Below are positions 10,336 to 19,997 of a stretch of DNA of 64,000 nucleotides, piece by piece; the first letter of the stretch is position 1; each line of letters begins with the position of its first letter. A model generated the notes under the pieces. The model did no database searches, was not told the origin of the DNA, and saw only the letters and a program-made list of their open reading frames with translations. The translations under genes and the position numbers were made by a program. Source of the DNA: Nannochloris sp. 'desiccata' (lineage: Eukaryota; Chlorophyta; Trebouxiophyceae; Chlorellales; Chlorellaceae); contig JAGTXX020000006.1 in assembly GCA_019044685.2 (NCBI GenBank), positions 2,375,501 to 2,439,500 of the forward strand, read 5' to 3'.

Positions 10336-12619
10336 TTAACTCCCTATACTAGATCTCCAACCATACCACCCAGCGTAATCACCAGGTAAGAACTGCCCAC
10401 TGCTACACTGCACTGGCTTCTCATCAGCCAATCCACTCATATCTTGTTCCACCAATGCTTTCAATAATCTAGGACTGTCCAAATCTAAGTGTCGTACAGC
10501 TGTATCTGGCACACAAGATCCCCATGCAGGACGAAACCCTGAATGTGACTCTGGTAATGGAACCACATCATGAAGTAATAATCCTACAAGTACATCTTCA
10601 AAGGCAATACGTGTGTACCAGAGAGGCGCCAATTCAGGCTGACTTTCGTACGAATTGACTTTTTGCACTATATGCATTAATAAATCTCTAGAAAGTAGAT
10701 AGCCCCATCCAGCGAGGTATTTGACTCCGTGTGGGTAGGATTCGTTGGGCAGTTGTTCTTCTGAAACGTACCACTTGTTATTTTTATCGCGGATCGGCTG
10801 GAAGCCTTTTTTATTTTCGATGCATCCTAGATATATTCCAGACATACGTGGACGAGTAGAAAAGGATGAGGAAGAACCAAGCTGCTGCCTCTGCTGCTGT
10901 AATTGTCTTCTTCTTCCGCCCATAACATCAATTTCTTCTTTCCCATTCCCGCCTTCAACTCCCCCATCTACAAATCCAGAATCGCCAAAACTTCCTTGTT
11001 TTTGCTCTGTTAATTCTTCTTCAAACATTTCATCGCTGGCTCTATGTGCATCCCCATGAGGTCTTCTCGCTAACTCTGCCAGGGTCAATTCACTCCCATC
11101 AATATCATCAACGGTTTCTTTAGCATACCTTTCATCCCGGTCAACTCGTCGTACTAGATTGGACGCATCGTACAATGTCATCCCCTCAGAAACAATAGGA
11201 ACACCACGTTTTCTACTCATTTCCTCCAATTCAGCTTTTCTTTGAATGGCAGCAGCGATAACTGCTGCACTTGGAGCTGATGCCTCCTCCTCACTGTTCT
11301 TTCTACCCCCAACACCACCGCTCCTTTTGACTGGGGGTGCCTTCTCATGGAGGTATTCTAGTACTTTATGCATCCGTACCCATGTGTCATCATCTGCTTT
11401 TAAAACGTGTGTATATTCACTCGGATGTGCCAAAGTATACCTAAACATTCGAAAAGTTTTATTTGGCAAGTTAAAATACGTGTCTTTTCCACGCAAGATC
11501 ACGATATCGTTATGAGCTACAACCTCTTCTTCTAGGGCAGGTAACCATTCTGTAAGTAGGGTCTTATTTTCTGGCTGCGCTAGGAAGAATTGAATTGAGA
11601 TAGAACCAGCAGAATTATCTCGGTAACGTTCTTTAATAAGTGCCGCCCAAGTGTGGCGAATAGCTGCTCGACGTTGTAACGAAACTTGAGTACAGCAAGC
11701 AGAAGTGACAGCGACAAGGAGATGGACACCTTCAGGTTGAGGCCAGTTTATATCTGGGTTGCCAAAACCGTCGTTGGAAAACGCAGCATGGAGCGTGCTA
11801 TGTTGTTGTTGTTGTTGTTGCTGTTGTTGTGCATGCTGTCCCGTCTGGGCGTTCCATTTTTCTCCTTCTTCTTGTTGTTGTTGTTGTCGATTATCCTTTA
11901 AATGGCGACCTTGACCTCCTTCTGAATTTGTTCTACTATTTAATAGAGGATCTTCAGACCATACAGATCTGAAACTATCTTTCAAACTATTCAATTTGCT
12001 GGTACTACCGCCGCCTCGGTTGTATTGGGGTTCGAACAAGAGGGTGGTAGTAGGAGATTCTTGCAGCCCCAGCTCTTCTGGCTGAAGAGGAAAGTTTACA
12101 TCTAACGCATCCCTGCAAAAAATTAGAGAAAAAATGACAGGATTATTTCGTTTTGTTTAATCTCTTAGTTAAGAGGCAGCGAGAAATAACTTGTCTCAGA
12201 ACTTACTTTAACGGAACCAGCAGTCCAGGTGCAGTAAACTCGACATAGGCACCACCAGAAATGACACTATTCGTGCCGTAACCAGCTTCATTGCGTATAT
12301 TCAATAGAGTCCAAGCTTTCTCAGGGCCTATACTAGGTCCCCCAGCTGCCGCTGCGGAGACTGCCCTGTCATCACTGTAAGAACGTCTCTGACTGAAAAA
12401 TAAGCTTGCCCCCAGCAGAAACGTCATACATAGTATGAAAAACATCAACTCAAGAGGTTTCTTGCGTCTGTGAGTGGGTGGCTCTGCTTTTTTAGGGGAT
12501 CCAGGTCTCGCAGCCTGCAAACCTGCCTCCGGGTCTGATACTCTGTCTTCATTTTTATTTGCCAAGGCCAAAGTCCTGCCGTGTGAAGGACTTCTATGTA
12601 TAGCACGGCTTGGAAGCAT
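10336..12619 (-). CDS. GT31-family beta-1,3-galactosyltransferase-like type II membrane protein
   Basis: Exons 12619-12207 and 12112-10336 join in phase to 729 residues. The frame upstream of 12619 has only a TTG, so the ATG at 12619 is preferred. Near residue 60-80 is one membrane anchor (LMFFILCMTFLLGASLFF) after a basic cytosolic tail, as in Golgi glycosyltransferases. The catalytic part has the GT31 hallmarks: RRAAIRHTWAALI, the metal-binding acidic cluster KADDDTW, KYLAGWGYLLSRDLL, and FEDVLVGLLL. A Gln-rich tract lies between anchor and catalytic domain (encoded around 11795-11900). A roughly 180-residue low-complexity insertion separates the DDD motif from the GT-B-side motifs. Sugar donor and acceptor cannot be read from sequence. 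Confidence 0.88.
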
Positions 12620-12987
12620 TGTACCGATATATTTCAGAGCGAACAAGGTTCTCTCTGAGGCTTTTTGCTCTGCGTTTTAATATTGCAGGGAGCGAGCAAA
12701 AGCCTTCAAAAGTTTTCCGAGGTGCTGAAACTTAACCTTGTGGAGCATCCATGCATTTATAGATAGCTTAAATATGTAATATATACTGCTTATAATTAAA
12801 CATAGCGTTTTAGGAATACAGGGGTTGCTTGGTAATATATTGCAGAGCAAGGTCCCTTTCGGCTTGCTCGAGAAAAAAATCGCTCATAAATCTCGCAAAT
12901 AAACAACGCTTTAGTCTCTATTTCTGCTTGCTCCTCCTTTCACAGAACATATTTGGCATCTCACCACTATAAATAATCATTTCCATC
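12620..12987. other. Intergenic region, no supported gene
   Basis: About 370 AT-rich bases between the start of the GT31 gene and the stop of the GT2 gene, both on the minus strand. It would contain the GT31 promoter and the GT2 3' UTR. Nothing else is seen. Confidence 0.5.
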
Positions 12988-14073
12988 TCATCTAAACGCG
13001 TCTGTGTACCATTCATCATAAAGTTCCCACATTTTTTCTGAAGACGCTCCCCTCCACCACTCAAGGGATAGTTTACAATGAATCTTTGTCGTTTGCCAAT
13101 TTCCCCAGGGTGCAATCCTTCTCCCACTTGTTCTATTTATGCAATTATTCAGCTGTACCTCTCTACCTAGCTTCCCATTACGTAATCCTTCTCTATGCAT
13201 TCGTACACACAAGTCAGCGTCTTCCATGATAGGAAGCTGGTTATTAAATCCATTTACTCTCCAGAAATCTTCTGCTCTACAAAATATACTCTGATCTCCA
13301 AACATACACCGCAATCCACGTGTAAAACTCACAGGAGCGAATAATAAAGGGGCGTAATAAGTAGATATAAATTGGTGAAAGGTGGTGAAAAGTAATATTT
13401 TGCCATCGTGTTCAATTGTAGTGAAGAAGCCTCCTAGGACGATACGAGGGTCTGCTAGTGTTTTACGGGCGCGAAGAATAGCGTCCGGAGGTGGTCGACT
13501 ATCTGAATGCACAAACATTAGAATTGATCTCGTTTTTGCTTTTTTGGCGCCTTTATTCATTTGCCTTCCTCTCCCACGTTTGCTATACACCACTATAGCG
13601 CCTGCCCTTTTCGCGAGCTCCACGGTATTGTCCCTACTCCCACCGTCTACCACAATGATTTCAGCAGCAGCAGGGCTTAAAGATTTTAAATAAGTTAGTG
13701 TCTCTGTGATGCCATTGGCCTCATTCAAAACGGGGACAATAATAGAGACAGGGTTGGTCTCAGTAGGTAGAAAATCGACGTTAGGTTGGCATAGATACGT
13801 TAATAATGCACCAGAGCATAGAATTAATGTTATGTTTTGGCCTCTGAACCAAGGGTTGTTGTTATTGTCATTTGGATTGTTATCTTTACCGCCACCGCCG
13901 CCATCGTTGCCGCCTCCAATGCCGCCGTCACCCGAGGTTGCCCTGGTGGAGACTCTGCGGCATCTGGCGTGATATACTATAGTAGGTGTTCGTCTAAATT
14001 GAAGGAGCGGGGTGAAAGCAGGCCTGCAGCTCTGCGGATGAACGCCGCATTGTAAGAGATTGATCGCAATCAT
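12988..14073 (-). CDS. GT2 glycosyltransferase of the rSAM/selenodomain-associated (TIGR04283) type
   Basis: Intronless, 361 residues from the ATG at 14073. Residues about 1-80 form a leader rich in Arg and Ser followed by a Gly/Asn linker, consistent with import into the plastid. One hydrophobic segment (NITLILCSGALLTYLC) follows. The catalytic GT-A domain shows SIIVPVLNEA, EIIVVDGGSRDNT, the family-typical GRGRQMNKGA, a metal-site HSDSRPPPDA, and FGDQSIFCRAEDFW followed by PIMEDADLC. The GRGRQMN and GDQ.IF / MED combination distinguishes TIGR04283 from ordinary GT2 enzymes. Bacterial homologues sit near radical-SAM/selenodomain genes linked to arsenosugar formation. Extending that role to this alga is inference. 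Confidence 0.85.
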   Translation of the reverse strand: MIAINLLQCGVHPQSCRPAFTPLLQFRRTPTIVYHARCRRVSTRATSGDGGIGGGNDGGGGGKDNNPNDNNNNPWFRGQNITLILCSGALLTYLCQPNVDFLPTETNPVSIIVPVLNEANGITETLTYLKSLSPAAAEIIVVDGGSRDNTVELAKRAGAIVVYSKRGRGRQMNKGAKKAKTRSILMFVHSDSRPPPDAILRARKTLADPRIVLGGFFTTIEHDGKILLFTTFHQFISTYYAPLLFAPVSFTRGLRCMFGDQSIFCRAEDFWRVNGFNNQLPIMEDADLCVRMHREGLRNGKLGREVQLNNCINRTSGRRIAPWGNWQTTKIHCKLSLEWWRGASSEKMWELYDEWYTDAFR

Positions 14074-14320
14074 TCAAACATTTTTGCAGACCAAGCTCTC
14101 CCCAAATCTCCAATAAATATTTTAATAAAATTTCAATAGGATATAACTTATTTCGAATGTAAACTCTGTAAATTGGCGAGAAACTTTGCAAATCTCAATA
14201 TTAGTTAGTTTCGGAGCTCCTTCCCACCAGCGTTCCGGGTTCTAAAACTACAACCCACCATATACACCAAGCTTTGCTACACTTGGCCACATTCAATTTC
14301 AAGTTTCTCCCGAGCACCTT

Positions 14321-14328
14321 GTATATAA
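14321..14328 (+). promoter_or_regulatory. TATA-like element
   Basis: GTATATAA lies 12-19 bases upstream of the ATG at 14340. It is placed for a very short 5' leader, and it argues against starting the protein at the in-frame ATG upstream of it (14274). Function is inferred from sequence only. Confidence 0.35.
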
Positions 14329-14339
14329 ACACGCCCAGC

Positions 14340-14738
14340 ATGGCTGAAAGAAGGAGAACAGCCCACTCCAAGGGGGCGACCGCTCCCAACACTGCAGACA
14401 TTCAAGTCGACACAACTCAAGCCCCTAATAACGGCCCCACAAATCAGCCAGATTGGACCGCATTTGCTGATTCCTTACCGGCAGCAGTGCAGCCATTTGC
14501 GATTATGGTCATTGGAATCGTCAGAGCTGCCATGCCCCTCTTTCATGCCGTTTGGCCAGTATCAAAACTTATGGGTCGTTCTGGTATGTATCTCTTTGCT
14601 ATGCTGTCTCCATTGATCTGGTGGCTTGGATCAAAATGGATCCAATGGTATGTCATGAGTTACGTGAAAAAGGCGCAGAGAGTCTTGAACTGGGTGGTGT
14701 GGCTTCTCAACTTACTGCCAAAAAGCACTCCTGCTTGA
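14340..14738 (+). CDS. Small unknown membrane protein, 132 residues
   Basis: A single-exon frame. An upstream in-frame ATG at 14274 would add 22 residues, but the TATA-like element between them favours the start at 14340. The N-terminal 40 residues are polar and disordered (Thr, Asn, Pro, Gln). Two or three hydrophobic helices follow (AVQPFAIMVIGIVRAAMPLF, then MYLFAMLSPLIWWLG and VVWLLNLL), rich in Trp. No family is recognised. The gene is divergent from the GT2 gene, with 266 bases between starts. Confidence 0.6.
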   Translation: MAERRRTAHSKGATAPNTADIQVDTTQAPNNGPTNQPDWTAFADSLPAAVQPFAIMVIGIVRAAMPLFHAVWPVSKLMGRSGMYLFAMLSPLIWWLGSKWIQWYVMSYVKKAQRVLNWVVWLLNLLPKSTPA

Positions 14739-14884
14739 GAAGAGCCTTGAAATTGCACTTATGCCTTGAAAGTCGATTCGTTGCGATTGTTTTTCTTTCA
14801 TTTCTTTCTTGCATGTAATGATAATCATTGGAGAAAAAAATAGGAAACGAGAAAGCTAGATGGGGACAAAAATCATCCTTTCAA

Positions 14885-17136
14885 TCAATCGCGCTCAGCA
14901 GCAGGGGCAGCATAAACCCAATTCGGCACTGCTACCGCGAGTGCATCTCTGAGCACTGGTATATAAAGTGCTTCACACCAATGGTCATACCACGTTGTTA
15001 TTCCCAAATCCATTTCAGGTCTTGGCTCCAGCAACACATAAAACGGGCCATCAGTACCTTCCCTGGTAATCCAAATCGGCTCTCTGGTAGTACGGTAGCC
15101 AGCAAGTGGAGGTATAGCAGGTACTTCATCGAGGTTGAACTGGAAACGCCATGCTACACCTGCTGTGGCTTTATATAAAGTGACGAAATCTTCATTACCC
15201 ACTTTTGGGGCGCCTTGGGTGGCGACCAGAATATGTGCACGAGGCCATTTATAAGAAGCCCAGACTGCTGCTAGTTCACTAAGAGCGCCTCCAAGAGAGA
15301 AGCCACTCACAGCTATAAAAAGAGGGGTTTGTCCACCGTTCAGTTGATTTAACGCTGTTGTTAAATTGAGCTTCGTCTCATCGCCTTCATCAAGTAACGA
15401 TTGGAATTGGAAAAAGAAGCCAGCGTGAACTTGAGGATCCTCACTGGCAGCGGTGATTTCAGCAGCAGCGGGGAAATCCTCATCCAACAAATAACGGAAA
15501 TTATCCGTTTTATACGCAAGAGTATTAGCAGCCCAATCTCTAGACTCCTCTGTGAACTTAAAAAGGAAAATAGCTTCTTTACTGGTGTCATTCCAGGCTA
15601 CGATAGCATCACCACTGGTGGTCTGATCTTGAACTTCTAAAAAGGGCAGCCCTCCAAGAGACGGTGGAGCCATAGTAGAAGTTGCGTTATTATCAAACAT
15701 AAAGGCAGTACAGCTCATATCAAGGTATGGTAAGGTTCTACAGATGATAGGAGGGCAGGAAGACTCAGGAGGAAGCTGTCCAGGAGGTGGAAGCGAAGGC
15801 GCCGGCGCCCAGGAGGTGAGATTATTGATTTTTGGCGATCCAGCAAAGCAGGTTGGAGTGCCTCCGTAGGTTTGATTAGCAAACGAATCGTAGCAGGCTT
15901 GAACTAAAGTATCGTAATCTCCTTCTGGGAACTGTACGTTGCTTTCTTCAAGCTCAGTAGCACCTTCTGGAAGAGAGGCAGGTAGATTTGGAATCGTGAC
16001 TGCACTTTTGAGTACCTCTTCGGCTGTAATTTGCTCTTTTACTGCATAAGATATTCAATAATCTTGGAGATAATGTGATCAGGTAATGTTAGATAACTAT
16101 GAAGAGGTGGAATCAAAAGAATTACCAGAGAAAGACGAGAAAAGGTAATATAATTAGATAAAAAAACTTACACCCATTAGCAACTTGCTTCACCTCTCGA
16201 TTCAGCTCTCCCCCCAACAAGCCAGTTGTATTTGCAGGCAGCGCCAGTGTTTGTGCAGGATCAAATGGCCAAAAGTAATATAGACTAATTAGCCTATCGA
16301 ATGACCATGCCAATTGAGGATTAAATCCTTGCCAAGGTGTAGCAAAAGTTATAACATCGACACTCGTACGTGGAAAATGAAGAGCAGCGGCGAGCCCACA
16401 GAGTACCGCAAGACCACCACTTGGACCTTTTCCGGTGCATGTCACCCAGAGAATGCGTTCTCCAGCCATTACGGTTTCGATCGCTTGAGTCAAAGGGCCT
16501 GAAGGTCGAGGAGAAGGAGAAGGTGCAGCTCCCGGGCTGGTGGTTCCAAAAACAAGTTGAGAGAAAGTAGAGACGACTGCAGCAGGCGCTTCAGCAGTGT
16601 ATACAAACTTCAAACAGAAGGGTAAGTATAAGTATAAGTATAAGTATACATTGAAGTAAATCAAAGAGGCTGAAAGTTTCTTTTGTTTATTCAAATTTTC
16701 ATCAAAGGAAAGACAGGGAAATATTAATTGAAAGGTTTCTTACGTCGTGCAAAAATGGCACTTGTTGAGTATTTGTAGCCCAATTTTCAGTATCATTACC
16801 TAGTTCATTATCTTGAAAGGCGACGTACAAGCTATTCAAGCCATCACGACGCACGAGAGCATAACTACTATTTCCATAAGGCACAGAGATTTCGTTGCTC
16901 CCAAGGCCGGCTTGCTCAGGAGCTATCTCGAGATAGCGCAAAGCTTGCATTGTTTTAACCATAAAAGATCCATATTCATCTACAGATGTTACGTTTCCTG
17001 TTTGTTGATCTTCATCAGAGCCAAAGAGATCTCCAAGGGAAAAACTCTTGACGCCAGCAGCAAGCTGGAGAATTAACACGGCCCAGAGAATCTTGCTGAG
17101 CAGGCAGCATGGCTTGGAGGTCGAAGAATATCCCAT
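14885..17136 (-). CDS. Secreted class 3 lipase-like protein with two tandem domains
   Basis: Exons 17136-16744, 16607-16172 and 16041-14885 join in frame to 661 residues. The N-terminus has a signal-peptide-like hydrophobic stretch (ILWAVLILQLAAGV). Two homologous halves are visible. Each starts with an aromatic beta strand followed by a WA-N-T segment (ENWATNT in the first half, RDWAANT in the second) and has a lipase core. The second half has the alpha/beta-hydrolase nucleophile elbow SGFSLGGAL, a GAPKVGN segment and an Asp/His-containing C-terminal part, as in fungal-type lipases (PF01764). The first half has GKGPSGGLAVL at the equivalent place and FATPWQGF. The GxSxG is altered to GxSGG-like spacing, so this half may be inactive. 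Several NxS/T sites suggest a secretory route. Substrate is unknown. Confidence 0.85.
16621..16650. repeat. Hexanucleotide repeat in lipase intron 1
   Basis: Four to five imperfect tandem copies of a GTATAA-type hexamer lie inside the first intron (16608-16743) of the lipase gene. No function is apparent. Confidence 0.7.
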
Positions 17137-17528
17137 GATGTCAACTAGATGTTTCTGTTGGCTACGAAGAACTGCTGATTTGCAGCAAGTAAGGTTGTTT
17201 TCTCCTCTGTAGCTGCGGTACCCGTTGTCAATAAGGAGTCGCCTTGGACCTGGATTTCTGCTTTGAGAAGTAGCTTATCTGCAGTAATTAGCAATAAATA
17301 GGAAAGATAGATTACCCTTGATGCAGCGTCCGGGTTAAAACCACCAAACTAACTGCGTATTGCTCTCTCGCCTTTCTTGCTTCACCATGGGGTTCCCTGC
17401 CCTCCTGCAGCTACCTCTCTGTGCTTAACTTCCTGATGTAACTGGGGAAAGATTTGCATAACATTAGCGTTACAGGTCATTTAGCAAGCATTTAGGAATA
17501 AACAATCTTGAAAAACCAAGTATACACA
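17137..17528. other. Intergenic region, no supported gene
   Basis: About 390 bases between the lipase start and the 3' end of the next minus-strand gene. No frame or RNA structure is convincing. Confidence 0.5.
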
Positions 17529-17966
17529 TCATGCTCTCTGTGCCCGACGGCGCCTTGTGGCACCTTCTGCTGTTGCCGCTGTAGCAGAGCGTGTCCTTGG
17601 TGCCTCTGCCGCCTCTGGAGCCTCGGCTGTCCTTCCATTTCGTAACCACGCGTAATAATATATATTCTTGAGCATAAATACTACCCAGAAAATGAGCATT
17701 GCTTGGAATATCAACTTCTGTTGAGGGTCAGTGGCGGCAGCTACAAAATTCATCAGAAAGATGCCTCCAGCAGAGAAAATAAGGATGCCCAGTGAGACCT
17801 GTCCTCTTCTAGACTCCAAGAACCTGTAGTAGTATAACTTGGCTTTAGTTCTGAGTACTATGCGCCCAGATATCAAATTTGAAGCTTACCCCATGCTTGT
17901 TTAAATTTGAAAATGTCCAGACGATAATTGAAGCCTTCAATATTAGATGCACATCCAAAGATACTC
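17529..17966 (-). CDS. Unknown membrane protein, 3' exons
   Basis: Two exons are supported, 17966-17890 and 17857-17529, joined in phase (donor GGG|GTAAGC, acceptor catag). The 5' exon or exons further upstream (17967 to about 18060) could not be fixed; the long frame over 17857 otherwise begins only at a TTG inside the intron. The readable product has a basic amphipathic stretch (RTKAKLYYYRFLESRRG), two membrane helices (VSLGILIFSAGGIFLMNFV and LIFQAMLIFWVVFMLKNIYYYAW), and a disordered Ala/Arg-rich tail ending in RRRRAQRA. I do not recognise the family. It could be an ER or organelle membrane protein. Confidence 0.5.
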
Positions 17967-18223
17967 CTGTAATTTTATATGTTCGAAAAATGTAGCGGAA
18001 TGCGAAAATTAGCAAGGAAAAGCTCGGTGCCACCACCTTTGTCGTTTCGGAAGGGCATGCCTGCGCAGTTGCTCTTAAAGTTGATCAATGTGAATTCCTT
18101 CAACAAAAACCTTTAAAATCCTCCCTAATTCATTTAAATACCATGTGTTTCAAATGATGAGTGCAATTACATTGCTTTAGGCCTCTTTTATCTACTTCAA
18201 AATTTCAAACATCTCTGTGCACC

Positions 18224-19230
18224 ATGCCAGCACTCACAATCCTCGCTTCGCAACCTGGATGGCTTCGCAAAGCTCAATTCGTGAGTAAATTAGATGCCAC
18301 ATTTTTATACGACGAGATCCATTTGAAAAGATCATACGAGCAGTCGGGCGTTCGGCTAACACCGGCTAATACTGTCGGCGGCGGTAGCAGGGTGGTCTTG
18401 GATATAGGAGCGAATGTAGGCATGTTTGCCACGAGAGCAGCAGAGGCGTTAGGTTCCTTAGAAGTACGGCTACATTCATCATTAATCCGACATTTCTCTG
18501 CTCTTCTCTACAGAATATATAATGACTCTCTTTTTCGTCTGCAGGGCGCTCATGTTATTGCCGCAGAGCCTCTTCCAGCTACGTTCCAAGCACTTCAATC
18601 AAATATAGCAGTTCATAATTCTTGGTGCATGTCAGAAAACATTCCTTGCGCCTCTGTAACAGCACTCCAAGTAGGTGTTGGTGACGACAGCTGTCTCGGC
18701 ACCTCAGCGTCCTTCACTTTCTACCCGAAAGCTGCTGGTTGGGGAACTTTGACTAAATTTGAATCTCCTGAATCAATATTCAGCGATATGGATGCCTTCA
18801 TAAATAATGCATTAGATGATGAAAACAGCACCGCATTTCTTTAGTACAAAGAAAACTAGGACTCGCTTTAAGAAAGCTTTCGCCGGGTTTATATAAGTCA
18901 GTTTCTAGGGCTGCTGTGCAGCAATTAATGGCTGCAAAGACTGTAGTAGAATGCCCCATGACCACTGTATCTGAAATTATAGAGAGACATAAAGTTGGAA
19001 AAGTGATTTTACTAAAGGTTGATACTGAAAGGGGAGAGGTTGATGTGTTGCAAGGTGTGAGAGAAGATCATTGGGGCAGAATAGAACAAGCAGCGCTTGA
19101 AGTCCATGAAGAGAATTTAAAGCTCGTGCTGGATATATTGAGACTAAAGGGGAAATTTGAAAATGTACATACAATGCAGACTGCAGATTTGAAGGATACA
19201 TCAATTTTCATGGTGTTTGCTTACCGATAG
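18224..19230 (+). CDS. FkbM-family methyltransferase, with an apparent reading-frame break
   Basis: The ATG at 18224 opens a SAM-dependent methyltransferase of the FkbM (Methyltransf_21) type. Seen are motif I VLDIGANVGMFATRAAE, the motif II acidic residue in IAAEPLPATFQAL, and C-terminal VILLKVDTERGEVDVLQGV (the usual K.D.EG.E.. motif) followed by EVHEENL. An 81-base intron at 18464-18544 (donor GTACGG, acceptor ctgcag) is a multiple of three without stops, so both spliced and retained forms stay open; the spliced form fits the family. At 18842 the frame meets TAG, while the clearly homologous remainder (from VQRKLGLALRKL) continues one base out of register. No GT donor lies just upstream to explain it by splicing. 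It may be a sequencing indel, a frameshift mutation or an unusual intron. Confidence 0.75.
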
Positions 19231-19464
19231 CTCTGCGCTCTGCTCTGTACCTCCGGCTGACTCGAGGGACCAGCAGCCCCGGGTTTGACAGTTGGCTGCT
19301 GGATTGTTTTGACACAAATTTACATGTTACTAGCTGCATTGTTGCATTGAATTCTACTGCGGTAAAAGAATTTCCTTGTAAACAACATATTTAAAACCTA
19401 AACCCATTTGTTGCTGTCGGAAGCTGGTTTGGCAAAAACCATGACAAAAATCCCTCTTCCTTAG

Positions 19465-19683
19465 GCAATATCATCAATACCAAAAGAACGGAAGGCCTGT
19501 GATCTGCAAAGAACTTACAAGCGACTAGAACTTACACTGGAAGAATTAAAACAGCTTGCAAGGACCCACAACAGTGCGAAGGAAGCAGCTGCTGCATGTG
19601 GTATTTCCAAGAAAACTTTGGATATAAAGTGCAAAAAATACGATGTGACTTGGGGTGAGCTGAAGAGGCAAGCTCGGCAGTGA
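19465..19683 (+). CDS. Probable terminal exon of a helix-turn-helix protein
   Basis: A 73-codon frame begins immediately after a splice-acceptor-like tccttag and ends at TGA 19681-19683. The product is highly charged and ends with a recognisable helix-turn-helix: about 15 residues of helix (EELKQLARTHNSAKEAAAAC) then GISKKTLDIKCKKY, the classic A...GIS..TL pattern of Fis/psq/RWP-RK-like DNA-binding domains. I could not identify a preceding coding exon with a start codon in 19231-19464. It is either the last exon of a small gene or a relic. A minus-strand frame across the same bases lacks any recognisable domain. Confidence 0.4.
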   Translation, partial: AISSIPKERKACDLQRTYKRLELTLEELKQLARTHNSAKEAAAACGISKKTLDIKCKKYDVTWGELKRQARQ

Positions 19684-19997
19684 TTATTAACTCGCCTGTT
19701 TATTAACTCGTCCAAGGTAAACCCTGAATAAAAATATCTAGGAGATTTTTGAGGTAAACAAAAATAAACACTGGCTACACCAAGGTGCTTAAGCGTGTAG
19801 TTTGCAGCCTGGGACTTTGATGCTAAACGGCGCTTCTGTACAACATGGGGACTATTTATGAGACAATGGGGCCCTTCACTTCGCCTCCTTTTGCAATTTC
19901 CGTCAAAGAATGTGTTTCTAAATTTATAATAGGGAGAAAGGGGAAACACGTCGGTCAACAAAAAGTCAAAATTTGGTTGAACTTTGTTTATTTTTAA
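19684..19997. other. Intergenic region, no supported gene
   Basis: About 310 bases between the helix-turn-helix exon and the HDAC stop codon. No frame or RNA gene is convincing. Confidence 0.45.

Noticed and set aside
19515..19961. 148-codon minus-strand frame
   Set aside because: It overlaps the plus-strand HTH exon, has no recognisable domain and its composition is like a shadow frame.
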